A stretch of DNA of 64,000 nt from Actinoplanes lobatus (GTDB lineage: Bacteria; Actinomycetota; Actinomycetes; Mycobacteriales; Micromonosporaceae), in the NCBI RefSeq assembly GCF_014205215.1, contig NZ_JACHNC010000001.1:5328501-5392500 (forward strand), given 5' to 3'. Position numbers and translations under genes: made by a program. The notes beneath the pieces are model-generated. The model saw only the letters and a program-made list of their open reading frames with translations. It was not told the DNA's origin and did not search any database. Positions 9,701 through 16,423 of the stretch are shown here, in pieces (position 1 is the first letter of the stretch; each line of letters begins with the position of its first letter).

Positions 9701-9779
9701 CGGTCCCGAGGGCGGCGCCCGCGAGCACGCCGACGGTCACGGACGACCGGCTGTCCGTGGGCCGGCGACCGTCCGTCAT
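6708..9779 (-). CDS. Membrane-anchored NACHT-domain NTPase with possible FGE-like module
   Basis: About 1023 residues from ATG 9777-9779 (MTDGRRPT). Two hydrophobic helices occupy about residues 10-62. A NACHT-type STAND ATPase follows: Walker A GAPGSGKTT at 168-176, Walker B VILLDGLDEAGE near 242-253, VITSRPPGY as the sensor, and FTHQTFQEYLAAAYI in the helical segment. Residues about 590-690 resemble a degenerate formylglycine-generating-enzyme/sulfatase-modifying fold (ISRWPITTELYELFC, AKAFLTWINALV, FRLPAGAEL). The last 330 residues are helical and not recognised. NACHT proteins are signal-triggered oligomerising switches, many of them in antiphage defence or programmed cell death. A defence role here is inference; no effector neighbour is seen. 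It stands alone, convergent with the ABC exporter. Confidence 0.85.
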   Translation of the reverse strand: MTDGRRPTDSRSSVTVGVLAGAALGTVTNVFTNTFPADWKWAGDVKLMGAIFVGCLVLSITVAVRHLRRDPDTPGGARALLDLLTSRYARDYRRWVSESRRNLDAKGLNIIGPFIPELDASFVRLALTSSAPGQVGSGMVPTARENGRDRTIWYFLNRRRRVVLAVLGAPGSGKTTLLSHVARRTVEANRAMTRPVPVWLQLRDQAKAIVADPNVSLPSLIRDSIPDSVGPEPARWWEKRLRGGRCVILLDGLDEAGEAGTRRDVAQWVNRQVAAHPGNDFVITSRPPGYRNAFVDATETVQVLPFGRPQVRAFLEKWYTAAERHDADNDGHAVAAERGKEAAAHLLGQIDAIPGLTDLTANPLLLTMIANVHRYGKQLPENRAMLYREVCETMLGRRDEARGQIVALALRQRLMLLGRLAFEWMRQGIRGQDRRTLVRTVQPWLDETAPGITAERFLEDMEATGLLPVPDLENFAFTHQTFQEYLAAAYIAESGLHHLLTEVVDDPWWRETILLYGAGEDPNPIVASAVRSGTLVARSLAFELAESDDRVDRGLRAELDRLLHRGLRPDADAADRTLALDVLIGRMLRAMVTTPDGTRISRWPITTELYELFCSETGTPFIEGTEPADPDAPARGIWQRDAKAFLTWINALVAAGPRSGKGIVFRLPAGAELATVHPAQPVWVVDERWRVWYPNRKAAVVTAGALLDALSADLAGSRLLDKGLEDLAARQTDMVRRSMTEMNHVAAQMAELVRESTQYVRSADTDNAPGNRTGGMVEDLRDRAERLHTELGRLETVLLGMSDRRRASARWGDLVVDLGRVRRALKSAEPGSTPRARGFFPIIRAEFEEIGTLVSRIRSIADGAPPAVERQSAIDHVLGPISYRDLALPVSAGPGDPVRIVAESLLPDRQVKANRFPVDLSGLVARLWAMPERLGSPADASPFEAALNRLLRVAQPIVTRERLITPAAAAAIRAPALVLARFAQKADNNRLTATLIELAAATCLLEERRARPELLETLILAHD

Positions 9780-10033
9780 CGAGACATGATGGCAGTCCCG
9801 CGCCGCCGCCGGAACCCGGGAACGTCCTCTGTGAACGCCGGGCCGACGACCCTGACCGGCTGGCCGTGAGCGCTGTTCCGGGGTCGTTGATACAGCCCTT
9901 CCCCGCCAGCCGGGGTCCGTCACCGGAGGTGGTGGTCGCGCGGGTGGGCGGGGTCGCGGTCCAGGGTGACGGTGCGCGAGCTGCGCCGGTGGGGAGTCGC
10001 TCCGCGCTCAGATCCGGCGGGTGCGCTGCGGCC

Positions 10034-10292
10034 TTGCGCTGCGGCCTTGCGCTGCAGTGCGCCCACGCGGGTGCGCTGCGGCCTTGCGCTGCAGTGCGCC
10101 CACGCGGGTGCGCTGCGGCCTTGCGCTGCAGTGCGCCCACGCGGGTGCGCTGCGGCCTTGCGCTGCAGTGCGCCCACGCGGGTGCGCTGCGGCCTTGCGC
10201 TGCAGTGCGCCCACGCGGGTGCGCTGCGGCCTTGCGCTGCAGTGCGCCCACGCGGGTACGCTGCGGCCTTGCGCTGCAGTGCGCCCGCGCGG
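10034..10292. repeat. 37-bp tandem array, seven copies
   Basis: Seven near-identical 37-bp units start at 10034, 10071, 10108, 10145, 10182, 10219 and 10256. Each contains CTGCGGCCTTGCGCTGCAGT followed by GCGCCCACGCGG. The first and last units differ by one or two bases, and a 13-bp partial unit precedes the array at 10021. There are no unique spacers. It fills most of the 544-bp gap between the start of the NACHT gene and the end of the nitroreductase gene. Because 37 is not a multiple of three and the units lack stops, it creates open frames on both strands that are not genes. Confidence 0.95.
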
Positions 10293-10323
10293 GTACGGGA
10301 AGCGGTTCAGCTCACCCGTACCA

Positions 10324-10953
10324 TCAGGCGGTTTGGAACTTCTCGAAATGGACCACCTCGTCGAGTGGGCGGCGCTTCGGCTGGGACCAGCGGCCCTTCG
10401 CGGGGTAGCCGAGCGGGATCAGCGCCATCGTGAGGGCGTCCTCGGGAAGGCCGAGCAGTTCGCGGACCTCCTCCTCGTGGCCGATGTGCAGGGTGGTGAG
10501 GGTGGCGCCGAGGCCGTGCGCGCGGGCCGCGAGGATCAGCTGCTGGACGGCGCCGTAGATCGACGAGCCCAGCCGCGGGTTGGTGGACCTCGCGGCGCCG
10601 AGCAGCACCGGGAAGACCCAGACGGGGGCTTCCTCCAGGTGGTTGGCCAGGTGGTCGGCGGCGAGGAAGCTGGCCTTGCTCATCGGGCCGCCCTCGGGCG
10701 CGTTCAGGATCTGCTCGCGGCGGGAGCCGTAGTGGCGCTCCCAGCCCTCCCGGTACCAGCCGGCGATCCGCTTCTTCGTCTCCGGGTCACGGACCACGAT
10801 CCACGCCCAGAACTGGCCGTTGCCGGCGGACGGGCCACGGATCGCGGCGTCGAGGATGTCCCGGATCACGTCGTCGGCGATCGGCTCGGTGGACAGGTAG
10901 CGGCGGGCCGGGGTGGAGTGCAGCGCCTCCAGCACGGACAGGTCGGTGGTCAT
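10324..10953 (-). CDS. Nitroreductase-family flavoprotein
   Basis: A 209-residue NAD(P)H:FMN oxidoreductase of the nitroreductase fold. The N-terminal STPARRYLSTEPI carries the Arg pair for FMN phosphate. AIRGPSAGNGQFW and the late GLGATLTTLHIGH with LIPLGYPAKGRW are further family hallmarks. The first four bases overlap the end of the upstream alpha/beta hydrolase (ATGA), so the two are translationally coupled in an operon with 3-hydroxybutyrate dehydrogenase. The substrate is not predictable. Confidence 0.9.
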   Translation of the reverse strand: MTTDLSVLEALHSTPARRYLSTEPIADDVIRDILDAAIRGPSAGNGQFWAWIVVRDPETKKRIAGWYREGWERHYGSRREQILNAPEGGPMSKASFLAADHLANHLEEAPVWVFPVLLGAARSTNPRLGSSIYGAVQQLILAARAHGLGATLTTLHIGHEEEVRELLGLPEDALTMALIPLGYPAKGRWSQPKRRPLDEVVHFEKFQTA

Positions 10954-11753
10954 GAGGTGAGACTAATGATCCGTTCAGCGACGCGCCGAGCTCCCGCCCC
11001 TTGCAGGATCGTGTAGTGGTTGACGTCGGGAATCAACTCGGCGTCAACTCCAGTCAACTGTTCATGTTGATACAGTCCACGCGGTTCATCCATCAGTCCA
11101 CGTGGCGCCCACAGCAGGGGATGGGGCGCCGGGATCGGGTTGGTCAACATGTCGTGCGCGTCGGCGCGGATGGCGTCGATGTTGCAGGACGATCCGGTAC
11201 CGGTGAAGTCGCGGAGGATGTAGGCCGCCAGTTCCGGCGTCCAGTGGTCGCCCAGCGCCGGGTTCTGCCGGAAGTAGTCGAGGTAGGCGGTCTCGTCGCT
11301 GAACGTCATCGACAGCCGGCGCATCGCCGGGCCGATGACCGCGTGCAGCGCCGTGTCGATGTCGATGCCCGGCGGCACGGGCAGCGCGATCCCGCCGTCG
11401 ACCATCAGCACCGGGCCGACGTCATGAGCGGCCGCGGTGACCGCGACCACGAAGGCGCCCATCGAATGGCCGACGAGCGCGGGCCGCTCGATGCCGAAAT
11501 GGTCGGACACCGCGATCAGGTCGGCGATGTGCGCGGCCATGCCGAACGGTCCGGGCAGATGCGCGCTTCCCGCGCGACCCCGCAGATCAGGGGCGATCAG
11601 ATGTACGCGTCCGCGCAGCTCCCGGGCCACCGAGGTCCAGGACAGCGCGTTGGCCGTGATCCCGTGCACGGCCAGCACCACCGGACCGTCCCCCGGCCAG
11701 CTCACCACTCGTAGCTTCCCGCCGGTCACCGCGATGTCGATCTCTTCCATCAC
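10950..11753 (-). CDS. Alpha/beta hydrolase
   Basis: A 267-residue alpha/beta-hydrolase. The oxyanion-hole region is VLAVHGITANALSW, the nucleophile elbow GHSMG, and the late His sits in DVNHYTIL. The start is GTG at 11753 or the adjacent ATG at 11750. It lies one base after the stop of the dehydrogenase gene and overlaps the nitroreductase start, forming a tight three-gene operon. Near its 3' end TCAACT recurs three times at 10-11 bp spacing (about 11033-11059). Confidence 0.9.
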   Translation of the reverse strand: MMEEIDIAVTGGKLRVVSWPGDGPVVLAVHGITANALSWTSVARELRGRVHLIAPDLRGRAGSAHLPGPFGMAAHIADLIAVSDHFGIERPALVGHSMGAFVVAVTAAAHDVGPVLMVDGGIALPVPPGIDIDTALHAVIGPAMRRLSMTFSDETAYLDYFRQNPALGDHWTPELAAYILRDFTGTGSSCNIDAIRADAHDMLTNPIPAPHPLLWAPRGLMDEPRGLYQHEQLTGVDAELIPDVNHYTILQGAGARRVAERIISLTS

Positions 11754-11754
11754 G

Positions 11755-12522
11755 TCAGTGTGCCGTCCATCCGCAGTCGATGGTGATCGAGGATCCGGTG
11801 ATCAGCCGGGCCGGCGGCGTGCACAGGTAGGCCGCCAGCTCCGCCACGTCCGCCGGGTCGACCAGTTCCTTGATCGCCGCCCGGGCCAGCAGGATCCGCC
11901 CGATCACCTCGGACTCGCCGATGCCGTGCACCGCGGCCTGGTCGGCGATCTGCTTGTCGACCAGCGGCGTCCGGACGAATCCGGGGTTGATGCAGTTGGA
12001 GGTGACGCCGTGTGCGGCCCCCTCCAGGGCGGTGACCTTGGACAGCCCCTCCATGGCGTGCTTGGCGCTCACGTAGGCGGCCTTGTACGGCGACGCCACC
12101 AGTCCGTGCACCGACGATATGTTGACGATCCGACCCCATCCACGTTGATACATGTGTGGAAGCGCCAGCTTGATGAGCCGGAACGGCGCCTCGGCCATCA
12201 CCTTCTGGATCAGCGAGTACTTGTCCGGCGGGAACTCGGTCAGCGGCGCCACCACCTGCAACCCGGCATTGTTGACCAGCACGTCCACCTGTGCCGGCAA
12301 CTCGTCCACCCGGTCCAGATCGGACAGGTCCGCCGGGAACGCCCGGCCTCCGGTCGCGGCGGCCACCTCCTTCGCCGCCCGCTCGTCGATGTCCACCACC
12401 ACCACGTCCGCGCCGGCCGCGGCCAGCCGTTCGGCGCAGGCGCGCCCGATACCGCTGCCGGCGCCGGTCACCAGCGCGGTGCGGCCGGTCAGATCAAGGT
12501 CGACCACTCGTGCCGTCGTCAT
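11755..12522 (-). CDS. bdhA: D-3-hydroxybutyrate dehydrogenase (SDR family)
   Basis: A 255-residue classical short-chain dehydrogenase starting at ATG 12520-12522 (MTTARVVDLDL). NAD-binding TGAGSGIG, NNAGLQVVAP, and the catalytic Tyr/Lys in YVSAKHAMEGL are present. GWGRIVNISSVHGLVASPYK and NPGFVRTPLVDKQIADQA match the 3-hydroxybutyrate dehydrogenase subfamily closely. It oxidises 3-hydroxybutyrate to acetoacetate with NAD+, linking storage polyester or ketone-body use to acetyl-CoA. It is first in an operon with the hydrolase and nitroreductase. Confidence 0.88.
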   Translation of the reverse strand: MTTARVVDLDLTGRTALVTGAGSGIGRACAERLAAAGADVVVVDIDERAAKEVAAATGGRAFPADLSDLDRVDELPAQVDVLVNNAGLQVVAPLTEFPPDKYSLIQKVMAEAPFRLIKLALPHMYQRGWGRIVNISSVHGLVASPYKAAYVSAKHAMEGLSKVTALEGAAHGVTSNCINPGFVRTPLVDKQIADQAAVHGIGESEVIGRILLARAAIKELVDPADVAELAAYLCTPPARLITGSSITIDCGWTAH

Positions 12523-12644
12523 GGCGGTGAACGTACGGGCCGGGCCGTTCCCGCGCCTATGTGCGCGGCCCACACATCCGGCCACCGTCCCGTGTGATCG
12601 ACGCCCGTGGTTTTGATGCGGCCGTGTTTCTAGCGTGTGGCCAC

Positions 12645-12773
12645 ATGAAACGAGTTCGTATGACTTCCGTCCTCGCGGCGGTGACCCTTTCCCTGGCCGC
12701 GTGCGGCAGCCCACAGGCCGCCACCGACGGCGGCTCAGGCCCGCTCAAGGTCGGCATCGTCTACTCGTATTGA
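12645..12773 (+). pseudogene. N-terminal remnant of a branched-chain amino acid-binding lipoprotein
   Basis: Only 42 codons remain. MKRVRMTSV and a hydrophobic core are followed by the lipobox LAAC, then a short linker and LKVGIVYSY, the typical first strand of a Leu/Ile/Val-type periplasmic-binding protein. The frame then hits a stop at 12771. A complete protein would be about 400 residues. The following bases continue directly into the middle of a permease gene, so most of this gene has been deleted. Confidence 0.8.
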
Positions 12774-13192
12774 TTCGGCCGCTGTACACACGACACACCG
12801 AACAGGTGCTGGTCACCGTCGGGCTGTCGCTGGCCGGCGTCGCGCTGCTCCAGTCGGTGTGGGGCGCCGACGCCCGCGTCTTCCCCCGTCCCGCGTGGGC
12901 GTCGTCGGTCGTCAGCGTCGCCGGGGCGCAGGTGCCGGCCGACCGGTTCCTGCTCATCGGCGCGGCCGTGCTCGTGCTCCTCGGCCTGCTCGCGTTCCTC
13001 CGATTCACCCGGTACGGCCTGGTCATCCGGGCCGTTGTGGAGAACCGCGACATGGTCAGCGCCCTCGGCATCGACGTACGCAACGCGTTCACGCTGGTGT
13101 TCACGATCGGCGGGGCGCTCGCCGGGCTCGCCGGGATCCTCGCCGGCATGTACTTCAGCTTGATCTCACCGGGGCAGGGCGCCTCCCTGCTG
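12770..13192 (+). pseudogene. Internal fragment of a LivH-type branched-chain amino acid permease
   Basis: About 140 codons from LIRPLYTRHTEQVLV to SPGQGASLLL match the middle of LivH permeases, including GLSLAGVALLQ, FLRFTRYGLVIRAVVENR and ALGIDVRNAFTLVF. There is no start codon or N-terminal third: the fragment is joined directly to the binding-protein remnant. The C-terminal part is replaced by a short tandem repeat at 13193. Together the two fragments are the scar of a deleted importer operon. Confidence 0.85.
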
Positions 13193-13326
13193 CTTCGGTC
13201 TCCTGGCCGGATCCGCTTCGGTCTCCTGGCCGGATCCGCTTCGGTCTCCTGGCCGGGATGCTTCGGTCTCCTGGCCGGGATGCTTCGGTCTCCTGGCCGG
13301 GATGCTTCGGTCTCCTGGCCGGGATC
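13193..13326. repeat. 22/23-bp tandem array, six copies
   Basis: The unit CTTCGGTCTCCTGGCCGG plus ATCCG (23 bp) starts at 13193 and 13216. The related unit ending GATG (22 bp) follows at 13239, 13261, 13283 and 13305. The array joins the broken LivH fragment to the stop codon of the minus-strand citrate synthase gene (stop at 13325-13327), and its last copy touches that codon. Confidence 0.92.
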
Positions 13327-14506
13327 AGAGTGGCGGCAGGCCCGCGTAGGCGCCGGTCGGGCGAAAGCGGCTCGGCCGATCCCCGTACTCCTCCAGCGCG
13401 TGCGCCAGCCATCCCGCGGTCCGGGCCACCGCGAAGATCGCCTCGCCGGCGTCCGCCGGCATGCCGTGATGCAGCGTGAACGCGGCGAGCGCGAGGTCGA
13501 TGTTGGGAGCCTGTTCCGCTCTCGCGCGTACCGTGTCCGCCACCTCCAGCGCGGTCTCCCGCACCGGCCCGTCGGCGATCAGGTCGAACAGCGTCCTGGC
13601 ACGCGGATCGCCGTCCGGATACAGCGGATGCCCGAAACCCGGGATCGGTGTTCCGGACCGGTGGAGATCAGAGAGGGCGGCCACCGGGCCGGGGCCCCTC
13701 ACGGCCTCCGCCAAGAGGGGGTACGCCAGCGCGCTCGCCGCCCCGTGCAGCGGCCCGTCGAGTGCGGCGAGTCCGGCGCTGACCACCGCATAGGGATGTG
13801 CCCGGGTGGAGGCGGCCACCCGGGCGGCCAGTGTCGAAGCGGCGATGTCGTGATCGGCGAGCAGGATCAGCGCGGCGTTGAGCGCACGCAGGCCGGGCTG
13901 GGTCGGGGTCTCCCTGGTGAGCCGGTGCCAGAGCTCCTTGGCGAACGACGCCCCCTCGACCGGGTACACACCGGACCGCGACGGCAGAGCCTGCACCATC
14001 GTGGCCAGCAACTGACGGCCGGTGGCGAGGACGGCGGCCGGCGCGATGTCGAAACGGAGCGGGTCGGCGGCGGCCGCCGCGGCGACCGTGACCCGGAGGC
14101 GGTCGGTGAGCCGGGCGGTCTCCGGCAGTGGCGCGGTCACGGCGACGGCAAGTTCCCGCAGCTCGGGCGCGGCTTTGAACGGCGTGTCCTGGAGGTCACC
14201 GGTCCAGAGCAGTGCGGCAACGGCCTCGTAGGTGGCGGTACGGGCGAGCACCGTGGCGTCCCGTCCGCGGAAGTAGAGGGATCCGTCCTTGATCAGGGTG
14301 ATGCCGGTCTGGATGCCGGGGGTGGTGGTGCGTTTGCGGCTTGCCAGGAACGCGTCTACGTCGGTCTTCGCGAACAGGCTGTTCTTGCCGTCGGCGTTGC
14401 GCTGGCTGGTGAGCAGTCCGCGGCTGACGTAGGCGTACACGGTAGTGGGTTTGACACCCAGGAGGACGGCGACCTCTTCGGTCGTCAGCAGCGGCTGTGC
14501 ATTCAT
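13325..14506 (-). CDS. Citrate synthase-like protein with N-terminal helix-turn-helix
   Basis: 393 residues. Residues 1-60 are an excisionase/MerR-like helix-turn-helix (LLTTEEVAVLLGVKPTTVYA, YVSRGLLTSQRN). The rest is a citrate synthase fold with GPLHGAASALAY, GFGHPLYPDGDPRA, a late Asp in PNIDLALAAF, and ARTAGWLAHALEEY. The usual catalytic His/His/Asp positions therefore look intact. Such fusions suggest a metabolite-responsive regulator, a DNA-tethered enzyme, or both. It is divergent from a second citrate synthase across a 67-bp gap rich in TTGAC/TCAAC motifs. Its 3' end abuts a tandem repeat. Confidence 0.88.
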   Translation of the reverse strand: MNAQPLLTTEEVAVLLGVKPTTVYAYVSRGLLTSQRNADGKNSLFAKTDVDAFLASRKRTTTPGIQTGITLIKDGSLYFRGRDATVLARTATYEAVAALLWTGDLQDTPFKAAPELRELAVAVTAPLPETARLTDRLRVTVAAAAAADPLRFDIAPAAVLATGRQLLATMVQALPSRSGVYPVEGASFAKELWHRLTRETPTQPGLRALNAALILLADHDIAASTLAARVAASTRAHPYAVVSAGLAALDGPLHGAASALAYPLLAEAVRGPGPVAALSDLHRSGTPIPGFGHPLYPDGDPRARTLFDLIADGPVRETALEVADTVRARAEQAPNIDLALAAFTLHHGMPADAGEAIFAVARTAGWLAHALEEYGDRPSRFRPTGAYAGLPPL

Positions 14507-14523
14507 GTCATCAGGCTCTCATA

Positions 14524-14587
14524 TTGACTGGATCAACATTGACATCAACACATGACGAGTACAGATTGACGTCATGTTGACAGTCAA
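14524..14587. promoter_or_regulatory. TTGAC/TCAAC-rich divergent promoter; citA probably leaderless
   Basis: On the + strand TTGACA (14539-14544), a 17-bp spacer and CAGATT (14562-14567) are followed by ATG at 14574. That spacing would start transcription at or next to the start codon. Inverted elements TTGA-N5-TCAA (14524-14536) and TTGAC-A-GTCAA (14577-14587) flank it and are candidate sites for the adjacent HTH-citrate synthase. No ribosome site precedes citA, in line with a leaderless message. Confidence 0.45.
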
Positions 14588-15734
14588 TCCAGGACTCGCC
14601 GGTGTCGTTGCATTCGACACCGAGATCGCCGAACCCGACCGGGACGGCGGGGCGCTGCGATACCGCGGCGTCGACATCACCGCACTCGCCGGAACGGTGT
14701 CGTTCGGCGACGTATGGGGCCTGCTCGTCGACGGCGACTTCACCCGCGGCCTTCCGGTCGCGGAGCCACTGCCGCCGCTGACGGCCAGCGGTGACATCCG
14801 GGCCGACGTGCAGGCGGCGGTCTCTCTGCTGGCGCCCCGGTGGGGGCTCGGGCAGCTGATCGACATTCCTGACGATCAGGCCCGGGACGACCTGGCCCGG
14901 GCATCGGCGGCCACGCTGTCCTATGTGGCCCAGGCGGCCCGGGCAGCCTATCCGCCCGCGCCGCGATCGGCCCGGGCCCCTGTGGACAACCGTGCGGTGT
15001 GGACTCCCGCTGTGCCGCAGCGTCTCGTCGACGCCGGGCGGACCGCCACCGAACGGTTCATGATCGCCTGGCAGGGCGAGCCGGACCCGCGGCACGTCGC
15101 GGCGATCGACCGGTACTGGATCTGCGCGGCGGAACACGGCATGAACGCCTCCACGTTCACCGGCCGGGTGGTCGCCAGCACCGGCGCGGACGCCCCGGCC
15201 TGTCTGTCGGCGGCCGTCGCGGCGTTGTCCGGCCCGTTGCACGGCGGGGCGCCGTCCCGGGCGCTGGGGATGATCGAGGAGGTCGAGAGCGGGGTCGACG
15301 CCCGCCGCTACGTGCGCCGGATCCTGGACGGCGGCCAGCGGCTGATGGGTTTCGGGCACGCGATCTACCGGGCTGAGGACCCTCGGGCGCGCATTCTGCG
15401 GGACGCCGCTCGCGAGCTCGCCGCACCCCGTTACGAGGTGGCCCGCGAACTCGAGCTGGCGGCCCTGGCCGAGCTGCACGACCGCAAGCCGGACCGGGTA
15501 CTGGCCACGAACGTCGAATTCTGGGCCGCGGTGATCCTGGACTTCGCGGGGGTGCCGGCCGAGATGTTCACGTCCATGTTCACCTGCGCCCGTACGGCCG
15601 GCTGGAGCGCGCACATCCTGGAACAGAAGCGCCTGGGCAAGATCATCCGCCCGTCCGCGGACTACGTGGGCCCCACCGGGCGCCCGGCCGCCGAGGTGCA
15701 CGGCTGGCCGGAGGCCCTCCGCCGCAGCTCGTGA
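14574..15734 (+). CDS. citA: Citrate synthase 2
   Basis: A 386-residue type II-like citrate synthase that condenses oxaloacetate and acetyl-CoA. It shows LRYRGVDITALA, the His regions GPLHGGAPSRAL and MGFGHAIYRAEDPRA, and CARTAGWSAHILEQ near the end. Where many citrate synthases have NVDF with the catalytic Asp, this one reads NVEF (Glu315). That could be a subfamily trait or could change activity. It is divergent from the HTH-citrate synthase and probably controlled with it. Confidence 0.9.
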   Translation: MLTVNPGLAGVVAFDTEIAEPDRDGGALRYRGVDITALAGTVSFGDVWGLLVDGDFTRGLPVAEPLPPLTASGDIRADVQAAVSLLAPRWGLGQLIDIPDDQARDDLARASAATLSYVAQAARAAYPPAPRSARAPVDNRAVWTPAVPQRLVDAGRTATERFMIAWQGEPDPRHVAAIDRYWICAAEHGMNASTFTGRVVASTGADAPACLSAAVAALSGPLHGGAPSRALGMIEEVESGVDARRYVRRILDGGQRLMGFGHAIYRAEDPRARILRDAARELAAPRYEVARELELAALAELHDRKPDRVLATNVEFWAAVILDFAGVPAEMFTSMFTCARTAGWSAHILEQKRLGKIIRPSADYVGPTGRPAAEVHGWPEALRRSS

Positions 15735-16423
15735 TCGTGGGCGTGGCCGGTCCGGGCTTTCGGTTCGCTGAGGTGCGTGGCCGGCTCGATGTCCTTCGCC
15801 GCGGCTCTGTTCTGTGAGTCCGGCGGGTCTGGCTTCTTCGTCTGCCGAGGTGTGCGGTTGATCCGAGGCTTTCCGCCGCGACTTCTGATGGCGAGTGTGG
15901 TCGGACTCGGCCTTTCGTTCGCCGTCGTCGGTTCCCGTGTGCCCGTCGCTGTCGGCCCCGCGGGCATGCGGTTCATGGCGGGCGAGGTGCCGGCCAGCCG
16001 TGGTCGGTGCCCAGAAGGGAGAGTAGCGCCACAATTCCGACACTACGGACAACCGCATCTAAGTCGGGAGTGTCCCGGTTATCGGGACGGATGGCGTCCC
16101 CAAGCGCTGTCCTCCGGCCGGCGGTTCTGCCGCCGGCCGCCGATCACGGGTTGCCGGTTCGCCGTGAGGCCCTGATCGCGGACTTCCGCCTCGATGGAAG
16201 GCCGCCTGGTCAGGTTCTTTCCGGATTGCCGGCGGGCCACGTGCGCAGCGCACCGGGTCGTCCGGTCGCTCTGGGCACGGGCCGCGGTTCGCTGCTTGAC
16301 CCGTAGATCGGGATGGGCTCCTGGTCCGGCGTTCGGCTCGCGATACGCGGGCTGATCGCGGTCAGGCGGCCCAGCTCCCGGCCGCGGTCAACCGGCGGCC
16401 CCCGACCAGGCAGAAGGTGTTCG
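15735..16423. other. Gene-free stretch with two small hairpins
   Basis: No convincing coding sequence is seen. GTCCCG-gttat-CGGGAC forms a hairpin at 16072-16088. CGGCCGGCGG and CCGCCGGCCG form a 10-bp stem with a 5-nt loop at 16115-16139. Either could end the citA transcript, though both are over 330 bp past the citA stop. The rest is plain GC-rich DNA leading to the repeat-rich protein gene. Confidence 0.5.

Noticed and set aside
9780-9923. N-terminal extension of the NACHT protein
   Set aside because: The extra 48 residues are Arg/Pro-rich with no motif. ATG at 9779 directly precedes the membrane helices.
10021-10292. CRISPR array
   Set aside because: The 37-bp units follow one another directly with no unique spacers, and no cas genes are near. 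It is a plain tandem repeat.
12635-14527. Single 630-residue protein linking the LivH fragment to DNA beyond
   Set aside because: Only the first third matches LivH. The rest reads through a tandem repeat and then antisense to the citrate synthase gene.
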